Shown here in pieces: positions 35,590 through 45,908 of a DNA stretch of 64,000 bases; the first letter of the stretch is position 1; each line of letters begins with the position of its first letter. The stretch spans positions 14,008,013 to 14,072,012 of the forward strand of contig NC_065422.1 of NCBI RefSeq assembly GCF_024362695.1. The letters are read 5' to 3'. Source of the stretch: Pectinophora gossypiella (taxonomy: Eukaryota; Arthropoda; Insecta; Lepidoptera; Gelechiidae). The position numbers and the translations under genes are program-made. The notes under the pieces are model-generated. The model saw only the letters and a list, made by a program, of their open reading frames with translations, was not told where the DNA came from and made no database searches.

Positions 35590-36389
35590 ATAGCCAATAA
35601 AGGCCACTTTATAATTTCTGCTCGTTTGGTGAATATTCGTATGTAATATAATACTAATTTAATTAGTTAAATATTAAATAGTTCTGTTAAATTAATAATG
35701 GTATTATTGTAAAATAATTTAAATACAATAATTGTATTGTAGCGGACCCAACTAGTTGGCCACCTAGTTCCGCTCACATGCAACAGATGGCGCCACATTC
35801 TTCAAGCGGTCGTGAAACGCGGTATCGAAGTTTACACAGCAAGACGCATATATACATCTTCCAACACAACACTGTTAGATCGTCGATCCCTAGTCACACT
35901 ACCAACTTGTGGCTAGCGGGGTACTATGCTCAGTTCGGTACCCCGAAAAACATCCTTTGGCGGCAGCACACCCTCGCCGCCATAGTATCATGGCCCTTAG
36001 CAACCCGGGTTCCTAATTTGGCCAAACGTAGACATTTTTTTAAGAGGCTTTTTAGATAACTAATCATACAAATTTATTTCTGCAAATATTTGGCATTGGT
36101 AGATTTTTCATAAAATTATATTTATTATTTTAAAGATTTTAAGTAGAAAAATCTTTATAATTTCAATTTATAACGATTCTAATAAAGGTGGTGCTTATTC
36201 GGTGCAAGTACCTTATACGTATTTCACAATTCATGTTCACTTGATAAGAATATTATGTTTAAGTACTGCTAAAATAAGTGAAATAGATAGTTTCCCGAAT
36301 ATGCTTAATGATAGAAAGAATGCGAGCGGTCAGCAGGCAAATATACGACTGGGGAGCCCCCTTTGTTCACATACATATTTTATTCATAA
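35590..36389. other. Unassigned sequence
   Basis: Contains the 12-bp palindrome CCAACTAGTTGG inside an imperfect palindrome at 35,743-35,774, then about 250 bp of GC-richer DNA (35,775-36,030) unlike its AT-rich flanks. It could be a solo-LTR fragment, but I have no proof. Confidence 0.35.
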
Positions 36390-36600
36390 CATTGAAGTTT
36401 ATAAAATGTTCCTCATAAAATTTTTCTTCATAAGACTCACTATTCATAAATACTCACTCTTCCTAACGTCGTTACTACTAATACTCTTTATTCATAAGCA
36501 ATTACCACATAAATTTCTGCTTCATAAAATTTTACTCCATATACATATTTTTATCTCATACATTGTGTTACTCTTCATAAAATTGTTATTATAAAAAAAA
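36390..36600. repeat. Degenerate TTCATAAAATTTT repeats
   Basis: At least six loose copies of the motif TTCATAAA / TTCATAAG spaced 15-40 bp apart. The same motif occurs in the arms of the adjacent fold-back. Confidence 0.5.
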
Positions 36601-36769
36601 ACAACATTTGTATGTAAGTTTGTTTGTAAGTAGGAAGTAATCCGAACTCAAAAATGCTTTCAACTATTTTAGAATAAAAATGCGACTTCACTGACTATTA
36701 AATTGCAACTAGAAATGAGGTGCTACTAGACAGAGACAAGTGTAGGTTAGGTTAGAACTGTGACCATAT

Positions 36770-37718
36770 AGCATTTTTTCTTCATAATCATCACTATTCA
36801 TAAAAAAAATATAAAATTTTTGTTCCTAATTTTGTTATTCCTATCCTACATTGTTTATAAAATGACTCGTCATAAAGTTTTTACTCAGAATACTCTTAAT
36901 AGATATTTTTATTTTTAATAATATTTTAGTTCCGAAATATTTATTATGCTGAAAATGATAATGTTCTGAAGGTTTCCGAAGTTCCAGAGTATAGTAATAA
37001 TTTGGTTCTCTATTTTTACTCATAAAATTTTATGTAATAATTTACCATGGCATACTATTGTGTACTTGTCCTATTACTAGTTACGCATAGTATTGATTTG
37101 TCATAATTTTTTAACCATAATTTTCAAATTCATAATTACTATAAGCGTAATAATTAATGACAATAATGATATATGTATAAGCATAATTATTATAAGTATA
37201 AATTATGCTTAAATTGTGCACTATATGAATCAGAGTTTGTTTCTGAAATCTTAAGAACTAGTAAGTAATAAAATTAAAACATCTCTTGGCTCCCATACAA
37301 AAAAAAAATAATACAAATAACTCATATAATAATAGCTTTATCAGAAAATGACAAGTAACATAATATGTTTCTATTAGATAAAGCTACACGATGACGTGAT
37401 TCGTTTTTCATAATTTGATACTTGATTTTCATGAGCCGCTAAGTCTATGAATCTTCATTTTCAGCCCACTGTGCGGCGATGCGCCAGAAATTATTATTAT
37501 ATATATTTCGGAACTAAACATACATACACATACATAAACTCACGCCCGTAATCCCTAATGGGGAACTAAAATATTATTAAAAATATGTATTAAGAGTATT
37601 CTGAGTAAAAACTTTATGACGATTAATTTTATAAACAATGTAGGATAGGAATAACAAAATTAGGAACCAAAATTTTATGAACAAAATTTTTATGAATGGA
37701 TTATGAAGAAAAAATGCT
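36770..37718. mobile_element. AT-rich fold-back element (about 950 bp)
   Basis: Inverted arms of about 160 bp: 36,770-36,933 starting AGCATTTTTTCTTCATAATC and 37,562-37,718 its reverse complement. Long shared blocks include GTTATTCCTATCCTACATTG and TTTACTCAGAATACTCTTAA. The loop of about 630 bp is AT-rich and non-coding. At 37,503-37,561 it also holds a LINE/SINE tail fragment (CATAAACTCACGCCCGTAAT). Confidence 0.72.
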
Positions 37719-39168
37719 ATGAAGAGAAAATATAGGAAGAACAATTTTATGCGAGCCAATATGGACCCCTTCGACTGTGCACCCTCTAAACGCTTAAAAT
37801 ATAATATGCGAGTGTGCAATAGGCAATTTTGTTCAACTGCTCACCCCTTTTACGTCTGGGCGTGCACGGTACAAATCGGCAATTGACCGAAAGACCCAAA
37901 AGAAGATTCGACTACCCGGGGCTTTATTATTTATTGAATTTCTTCTTTTTATTTGGTTTTATTTTAATAGTTTTCATTATTTTGGTTTCGTTTCGTTTAA
38001 ATTGTAATCGAGAATTTCGAAGATAATTCCAATTAGAATTCCCTTAGGAGGTCATGTTTTGCGTGACACTCTTAACACCGCGATGTAGAAATATGCACCG
38101 TTTGACACGGCGACATCTAGCGAAGCGCTGCGCTGTAAAAAAAACTACGGCGCGACAAACTTATCTTTTCACTTCGGTCAATTCAAGTGCAACAACAACA
38201 ACACCGCAACAACAACAACTACACCGCAACAAACACCGGTACAACTTGACCGCATTAATAAATTTGTCTTCGTTTGGAGGATGAAAGTTCGAAGTTTTAG
38301 AAGCTTACATCCCTAATTTTAGCCTTCTAAGACATCTGGGAGTACCCTATAATTATGATGATCATTTCCAATCCATCATCCAAGAGTCCAATCATTTTTC
38401 TTATTTTTTTTATGATTAGTGTCAAACAAGAAAAAAAAATTAACACTCCGATAGAGGCCGCTTAAGCTATGGACCTATTGGAATATAACGTTATCAAAGG
38501 CTAGTCATTATGTTTCAACAGAAGTAACATGATTAACAGAAGTACGTCGCCTTGTGTGAAAGAGACAAAATATATGTCGGAATAAGTTATGAATTAAAAA
38601 GACAAATTGATCAAATCGGAAAATAAAATGAAGTTACAACACTTCCGTCATGAAGTTGCAACGCTCCGACGACAGGTGGCGTACGGCCAGAGCTGGGTGA
38701 AGTCGATGCAGTCACTACAGAGTCGTCGTGTCGAGCGGACGTGCACTGCCGTTCTAGTCGGGCAGTGTACGGCGAACCTTTGTCACGATCGGAAAGTAGA
38801 GTGATATAGTCGCTCACATAACTTGTAGGGACTTCAAGAAAGTGTGATCGGAAAAGAGCATCTAGCAAGTACGTTCACATGTCCCGATGATTCGGTCCGA
38901 ATATAGCAACGTCCTTAGGCGCGCTAGATTACGAGAGACTGTGTAACATCTACAAATACAGTGCCGTAGCCGCGAGTGTGGCCCTTATGCTGTAATTTTA
39001 TCCAATCGTGATACAAAATCTATGTGGAAGTAAAAAAAAAAACAAAATTGATAGTGATACTAATGATGGCCATTATTGTCTTCTAACGCCCACACTGAAT
39101 ATGGAAAATCATACGATAATGAATAGAGTTTAGTTGGACAATCTTGCTCAGAATGAATTCAGTCCTAC
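37719..39168. other. Gene-free stretch
   Basis: A CAA-rich low-complexity run lies at about 38,190-38,240. I see no other supported feature. Confidence 0.4.
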
Positions 39169-39268
39169 CTCCCTCCCTCCCTCCATTCTGATGATACGAC
39201 ATATATCTGATTAAGTCGGATTACAATAGCGGGACAAAGTGATCCGTCGTCGGCAACCGTTTTGGCGT

Positions 39269-39299
<31 letters not shown>

Positions 39300-39300
39300 T

Positions 39301-39343
<43 letters not shown>

Positions 39344-39400
39344 GAGCGAGCGAGCGAGCGAGCAAGCGAGCAAGCAAGCGAGCAAGCAAGCAAGGAAGCA
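39269..39400. repeat. (AGCA)n / (AGCG)n tetranucleotide microsatellite
   Basis: About 130 bp of AGCA with an internal AGCG block. Preceded at 39,166-39,184 by a short CCCT run. The Leu/Ala/Cys-rich ORFs here are repeat artefacts. Confidence 0.95.
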
Positions 39401-39648
39401 AAAATCACTTTGTGATCCCTAGTTTGGTTAGGACATTACAGGCTGATCACCTGATTGTCCGAAAATAAGATGATCCGTGCTTCGGTAGGCACGTTAAGCC
39501 GTTGGTCCCGGTTACTATTTACTGATGTAAGTGAGTAATCGTTACATGATCCATGTCAGGGGCCTTTGGCGGCTCAATTATAACCCTGACACCAGGGTTG
39601 ATGAGGTTGGTATTCTACCTCACGACCCACACGATAAGAAGAAGAAGT
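39400..39648 (+). mobile_element. SINE body fused to the AGCA microsatellite
   Basis: Runs from AAATCACTTTGTGATCCC through GATTGTCCGAAAATAAGATG and GTTAAGCCGTTGGTCCCGG to CACGACCCACACGATAAG and a GAA-rich tail. The first half is shared with the SINE at 3,919-4,271; the tRNA head is absent and the microsatellite lies in its place. Confidence 0.65.
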
Positions 39649-40154
39649 CGAATATCGTTTTATTTATTGATCGTTGTTCTTGAGGAATTACGACTTCAGG
39701 TAGTATTAGAAATAAAATGTAGAATCTGAGTATAAAATCAACGTATATTTCAGTGAGATGTGATAGTACAAGTGAAAGGGGTTGCGGGGGGAGGGACAAT
39801 GTCAAGTTAGCGCCTACTAAATAAAAATAGCAATCCCGTCTTCATCCTGTCGGGATTTATAAGTATGAAAAGGCGTCGATACCCAACAATCGTCATAAGT
39901 CATAATCTGATATTTGGCGACAAATTCTAGACATTTTTTGTGTGAAATCAAATTTTGCAAGTGCTGTAGAAAAAAAAAGTGATGCTGGGGAAAGGCTTAC
40001 CCTGGCACTGCCACCAAACAATGCTTAAATAACTTTTAAGCGGCGTGACGGCGAATTCTGATATAATATTCACGACATTTTTTGTGACCGTCAGGATGGC
40101 CTGTCACTACCCTAATTTTACATCGAAGTAATTATTAACCCGAGCAACGCTACC
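39649..40154. other. Flank left of the satellite, nothing recognised
   Basis: AT-rich sequence with no feature that I can support. Degenerate satellite-like words (CTACCAAG) begin at about 40,155. Confidence 0.4.
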
Positions 40155-40169
40155 AAGTACAACGCTACC

Positions 40170-43100
40170 AAGGGTATGGTACCAAGTACTTGGGGTTTGG
40201 TACCTAGTACTTGGGGTTTGGTACCAAGTACTTGGGGTACGGTACCAAGTACTTGGGGTTTGGTAGTAAGTACTTGGGGTATGGTAGTAAGTACTTGGGG
40301 TATGGTGGTAAGTACTTGGGGTATGGTGGTAAGTACTTGGGGTATGGTGGTAAGTACTTGGGGTATGGTGGTAAGTACTTGGGGTATGGTGGTAAGTACT
40401 TGGGGTATGGTAGTAAGTACTTGGGGTATGGTAGTAAGTACTTGGGGTTTGGTACCAAGTACTTGGGGTATGGTACCAAGTACTTGGGGTTTGGTAGTAA
40501 GTACTTGGGGTATGGTAGTAAGTACTTGGGGTATGGTGGTAAGTACTTGGGGTATGGTGGTAAGTACTTGGGGTATGGTGGTAAGTACTTGGGGTATGGT
40601 GGTAAGTACTTGGGGTATGGTGGTAAGTACTTGGGGTATGGTAGTAAGTACTTGGGGTATGGTAGTAAGTACTTGGGGTTTGGTACCAAGTACTTGGGGT
40701 ATGGTAGTAAGTACTTGGGGTATGGTAGTAAGTACTTGGGGTATGGTAGTAAGTACTTGGGGTATGGTAGTAAGTACTTGGGGTATGGTAGTAAGTACTT
40801 GGGGTTTGGTACCAAGTACTTGGGGTATGGTAGTAAGTACTTGGGGTATGGTAGTAAGTACTTGGGGTATGGTAGTAAGTACTTGGGGTATGGTGGTAAG
40901 TACTTGGGGTATGGTGGTAAGTACTTGGGGTATGGTGGTAAGTACTTGGGGTATGGTGGTAAGTACTTGGGGTTTGGAACCAAGTACTTGGGGTATGGTA
41001 GTAAGTACTTGGGGTATGGTGGTAAGTACTTTTGGTTTGGTACCAAGTACTTGGGGTATGGTAGTAAGTACTTGGGGTATGGTAGTAAGTACTTGGGGTA
41101 TGGTAGTAAGTACTTGGGGTATGGTAGTAAGTACTTGGGGTTTGGTACCAAGTACTTGGGGTATGGTAGTAAGTACTTGGGGTATGGTAGTAAGTACTTG
41201 GGGTATGGTGGTAAGTACTTGGGGTATGGTGGTAAGTACTTGGGGTATGGTGGTAAGTACTTGGGGTATGGTGGTAAGTACTTGGGGTATGGTGGTAAGT
41301 ACTTGGGGTATGGTAGTAAGTACTTGGGGTATGGTAGTAAGTACTTGGGGTTTGGTACCAAGTACTTGGGGTATGGTAGTAAGTACTTGGGGTATGGTTG
41401 TAAGCACTTGGGGTATGGTGGTAAGTACTTGGGGTATGGTGGTAAGTACTTGGGGTATGGTGGTAAGTACTTGGGGTATGGTGGTAAGTACTTGGGGTTT
41501 GGTACCAAGTACTTGGGGTATGGTAGTAAGTACTTGGGGTATGGTAGTAAGTACTTGGGGTATGGTAGTAAGTACTTGGGGTATGGTGGTAAGTACTTGG
41601 GGTATGGTGGTAAGTACTTGGGGTTTGGTACCAAGTACTTGGGGTATGGTAGTAAGTACTTGGGGTATGGTAGTAAGTACTTGGGGTATGGTAGTAAGTA
41701 CTTGGGGTATGGTAGTAAGTACTTGGGGTTTGGTACCAAGTACTTGGGGTATGGTAGTAAGTACTTGGGGTATGGTAGTAAGTACTTGGGGTATGGTAGT
41801 AAGTACTTGGGGTATGGTGGTAAGTACTTGGGGTATGGTGGTAAGTACTTGGGGTATGGTGGTAAGTACTTGGGGTTTGGAACCAAGTACTTGGGGTATG
41901 GTAGTAAGTACTTGGGGTATGGTGGTAAGTACTTGGGGTTTGGTACCAAGTACTTGGGGTATGGTAGTAAGTACTTGGGGTATGGTAGTAAGTACTTGGG
42001 GTATGGTAGTAAGTACTTGGGGTATGGTAGTAAGTACTTGGGGTTTGGTACCAAGTACTTGGGGTATGGTAGTAAGTACTTGGGGTATGGTAGTAAGTAC
42101 TTGGGGTATGGTAGTAAGTACTTGGGGTATGGTGGTAAGTACTTGGGGTATGGTGGTAAGTACTTGGGGTATGGTGGTAAGTACTTGGGGTATGGTGGTA
42201 AGTACTTGGGGTATGGTAGTAAGTACTTGGGGTATGGTAGTAAGTACTTGGGGTTTGGTACCAAGTACTTGGGGTATGGTAGTAAGTACTTGGGGTATGG
42301 TAGTAAGTACTTGGGGTATGGTGGTAAGTACTTGGGGTATGGTGGTAAGTACTTGGGGTATGGTGGTAAGTACTTGGGGTATGGTGGTAAGTACTTGGGG
42401 TTTGGTACCAAGTACTTGGGGTATGGTAGTAAGTACTTGGGGTATGGTAGTAAGTACTTGGGGTATGATAGTAAGTACTTGGGGTATGGTAGTAAGTACT
42501 TGGGGTATGGTAGTAAGTACTTGGGGTATGGTAGTAAGTACTTGGGGTTTGGTACCAAGTACTTGGGGTATGGTAGTAAGTACTTGGGGTATGGTAGTAA
42601 GTACTTGGGGTATGGTGGTAAGTACTTGGGGTTTGGTACCAAGTACTTGGGGTATGGTAGTAAGTACTTGGGGTATGGAAGTAAGTACTTGGGGTATGGT
42701 AGTAAGTACTTGGGGTATGGTAGTAAGTACTTGGGGTATGGTGGTAAGTACTTGGGGTATGGTGGTAAGTACTTGGGGTATGGTGGTAAGTACTTGGGGT
42801 ATGTTGGTAAGTACTTGGGGTATGGTAGTAAGTACTTGGGGTATAGTAGTAAGTACTTGGGGTATGGTGGTAAGTACTTGGGGTATGGTAGTAAGTACTT
42901 GGGGTATAGTAGTAAGTACTTGGGGTATGGTAGTAAGTACTTGGGGTATGGTAGTAAATACTTGGGGTATGGTGGTAAGTACTTGGGGTATGGTGGTAAG
43001 TACTTGGGGTATGGTGGTAAGTACTTGGGGTTTGGAACCAAGTACTTGGGGTATGGTAGTAAGTACTTGGGGTATGGTGGTAAGTACTTGGGGTTTGGTA

Positions 43101-43195
43101 CCAAGTACTTGGGGTATGGTAGTAAGTACTTGGGGTATGGTGGTAAGTACTTGGGGTATGGTGGTAAGTACTTGGGGTTTGGTACCAAGTACTTG
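40170..43195 (+). repeat. 21-bp satellite array, left block (about 144 units)
   Basis: Perfect 21-bp periodicity with no net indel over 3 kb. Each unit is TACTTGGGG plus a 12-bp half of three kinds: TATGGTAGTAAG (S), TATGGTGGTAAG (G) or TTTGGTACCAAG (T). The left edge is made of T-like units; inside, T units separate runs of S and G. A rare T variant with GGAACC at 40,973, 41,876 and 43,031 is spaced by 43 and 55 whole units, a sign of block duplication. Five of six frames are open, so the long ORFs here are not genes. Confidence 0.97.
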
Positions 43196-43491
43196 ACCTC
43201 GGCCAGAAGACACGGGCTTCGGCTCAACGTCGGTAGGGGCGGCGGGTCCGGCAGCAATGCTGGGCAATGGCTTCGGCCACCGTCGGCCCGACCCGTAACC
43301 CAGACGCAATGCTGTCTGGAGCGGGGGCCGCCTCCGCATTGAGCCGGAGGGGGCCGCGAGGAAGACAACCTCTCTAAAATAATTACCCAAGCCTAAGGTG
43401 TGGCGCCTGCTGACGGGCTGAATGGTCAGTGGTTCTGGCAGCAAGGGTGCCCCGGGGAGGTCACCCCGGTAAGAAAAGACGTTAAAAAACC
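43196..43491 (+). mobile_element. 5' UTR of an R1-clade retrotransposon
   Basis: The satellite stops abruptly inside a T unit after ...AAGTACTTG at 43,195, and GC-rich unique sequence begins with ACCTCGGCCAGAAG. No satellite lies between this point and the ORF1 start, so this looks like a full-length 5' end rather than a truncated one. Confidence 0.75.
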
Positions 43492-45735
43492 ATGGATAAG
43501 CAGATCGATAATTCTATTCCGCCGGCGGGCACTCCAAGCGAGCGACCCCGCCCCTCTTCGGAGGGCAAGCCCCATACGTATACGGCGGGGGTCAAAGACT
43601 GCTTCGTAGGTCGGCAAGATGCCGGCCTCCGTGAACACGACACAGGCAATGAAAATGGCTCACGAGTAGGTTTAAGTTTCGAAGTAAGGAAAGAGGAGGA
43701 ACAGAAGGTAGAAGGGCGGGAATTGCGAAGCCGTAGGAACACCTTCTACCCGGCTTTCGCTGAATCCGGAGTGGTCGCTAGCGCGTCAGCACCATCACCG
43801 CTTCCCGAAGCGATGGTGGTTCTGGAGCGTATCCCAATACCGGAGATTGAGGGGACGATCGACATGGAAGTCGAAGCTGAGAAGGAGGCATCGTATGCTG
43901 GGACGGATACCAGCCTGGTCACAGTACGATCCAGGTCGGGGTCCCCCGAGACGAGGAGCCGCTTCTGGGCAGAGGAGGGCCCAAAGAGGCGTCGCCTGAC
44001 GATGGCATCGTCGGGGTCGGCATCGCCTTCGGGCAGTGATGGAGATGGAGAGGCGTCTGTCACCAAAGGCAGAGCTCGCCGCTCCACATCCGGGAAATTC
44101 GTCGGCCTGTCCAAGGCACAGGCATACGTCAACGCCGCGAAGAAGGAGTTTCAAAAAACTCAAGCCGCGGAGGAGATCGCAGAGTTCGCCAAACGAACTC
44201 TTCAGGCCAGGGTGACGCGCCTGTCAGAATCCTCCTCTGGGTGTGAGAACGAGACTCCTCACCAGGACATCAACCAGCAGGTGCTGGGCGCCCTGGAGGT
44301 GGTAGAAAAGGTAGCCAGCAAATCCGGCAACCTGAAGGGCACATCAGTGCGAGCGCTGAGAGACGCAAAGTCGTCGATCAGAGCTGCCTTTGATGTGCTC
44401 TTAGAGAGGACCTCCACCGATGTTACGAGGCAACTGCGGGCGGACAATGCCCGCATACTAGCGGACAATGTCCGTCTGCAGGCCCAAATGGCCAGCCTCC
44501 AAAATGACCTCATCAACATGAGGGTGGAGATGGAGTTGTTGAGGAAGGTGCAGGGCGCCTCTGTACCATCTCCGGCACCGCCTATGGAGCTGCCTGCTGC
44601 ACCGCAGACTACTCGCGGCAAAAAGCGGCCAGAAGTGGCCTCTCTGTCCGCCAGCAACGAGGATGAGTTGGCGCGAACCATCATGGTCCAAGTAGGGACG
44701 ATGGTTAACGCTCGTTTGGAGGCCCTAGAGGGCAGACTTCTCCCGGAGAAGCGATTGCGTCCGCCGCTGTCAGTTGACAGCAAGCGGTCTGAAGCCTCTC
44801 CAGTGGCCAAAGCAACCCCGGTACAGACGCAGCCTACCGTGGTGTCAGGCGGAGCCACAACAGCTCGCTCTGCCGCAGCAGAGGCCAAGGAGAAGAGGAC
44901 GAAGAAGAAGAAAAAGCCGAAGAAGAAGAAAAAGGCCAGCGCTGACCAACAAGCGGCTGCGCCTCGTGCCCCTCGACCGATTCCCCCGGCGCCCTCCACA
45001 ATGGAGGTGCCGTGGAACGTTGTTGCCAGAAAGGGCACAAAGAAGGTCACCCCCACTCTGACAAAGAGTGGCCCGGTCAAGCTGCGTCCTCCTCGGACGG
45101 CGGCCGTTGTTCTGACGCTACAACCGGGCGCGGAGGAAAAGGGGGCCTCTTATGCTGGCGTGCTGGCTGAGGCCAGATCCAAGATAAAGTTGGACGAGAT
45201 GGGCATAGGGGCAGTCCGGTTTCGACGAGCTGTGACCGGGGCCCGCATCCTAGAGGTGTCCGGCACCTCTAGCATTGAAAAGGCGGACTCCCTCGCGCAA
45301 AAGCTGAGGGAGGCGCTAAATGAGGACGTGGTCCGAATTAATCGGCCTACAAAAATGGCAGAGATGCGCATCACGGGCTTGGACGACTCGGTCACCGCTG
45401 AGGACTTGGTGGCAGCGGTGGCTCGAGTTGGTCAATGCGCTTCCGACCAGATAAAGCCTGGTGAAATTCGCCGGGATAAAACTGGCCTCGGCTCGGTGTG
45501 GTTGCGGTGCCCGGTGTCTGCTGCAAAAAAGGTGTCTGAGGGTGGAAGACTACTGGTCGGTTGGGTGGCAGCTCAAGTAAAGCTGCTTGAGACCCGACCG
45601 ATGCGGTGCTACCGATGCCTGGAGCCGGGACACGTCAGGGCATCATGCGTCTCAGAGGTGGACTGTAGCGATCTCTGCTACCGCTGCGGACAGCCTGGTC
45701 ACATAGGCCAAAAGTGCTCAGCCGCGCCCCACTCA
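43492..45735 (+). pseudogene. R1-clade ORF1 (Gag-like), 3' end replaced by satellite
   Basis: ATG at 43,492 opens about 748 native codons of a nucleic-acid-binding ORF1 protein, which in this clade packages element RNA. It has a Ser/Glu-rich N-terminus, a coiled-coil-like region around residues 300-350 (QLRADNARILADNVRLQ), a Lys-rich tract around 467-482 that could serve as an NLS, then CCHC knuckles CYRCLEPGHVRASC (about 706-719) and CYRCGQPGHIGQKC (about 729-742). R1-clade ORF1 usually continues with a further knuckle. Here the sequence passes into inverted satellite at about 45,733-45,737 without losing frame. The native part has no stop or frameshift. Confidence 0.85.
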
Positions 45736-45873
45736 CTACCATACCCCAAGTACTTGGTACCAAACCCCAAGTACTTACTACCATACCCCAAGTACTTACC
45801 ACCATACCCCAAGTACTTACCACCATACCCCAAGTACTTACCACCATACCCCAAGTACTTACCACCATACCCC
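45735..45873 (-). repeat. Inverted satellite block (about 6.5 units)
   Basis: The same 21-bp satellite as its neighbours but in reverse complement (units read ...CCCCAAGTACTTACTACC). Read along the plus strand the order is S, T, S, then G units. It begins at the ORF1 breakpoint and ends in CCATACCCC at the fold-back centre. Confidence 0.95.
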
Positions 45874-45908
45874 TGGGGGTATGGTATGCCATGCCATGGG
45901 TATGGTAG
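45865..45908. repeat. Fold-back centre between inverted and forward satellite
   Basis: CCATACCCC, a 2-bp TG spacer and GGGGTATGG form a 9-bp stem. It is followed by the non-satellite insert TATGCCATGCCAT before forward units resume. The satellite orientation flips here. Confidence 0.9.

Noticed and set aside
35743..36060. A solo LTR or promoter (GC-richer block with CATATATACATC).
   Set aside because: I find no matching second copy, no target duplication and no clear TG...CA ends; left as unassigned.
39165..39408. Leu/Ala/Cys-rich ORFs.
   Set aside because: They are translations of the AGCA microsatellite.
40170..43195. CRISPR-like regular spacing.
   Set aside because: Units are contiguous with no spacers and the genome is eukaryotic; it is a satellite.
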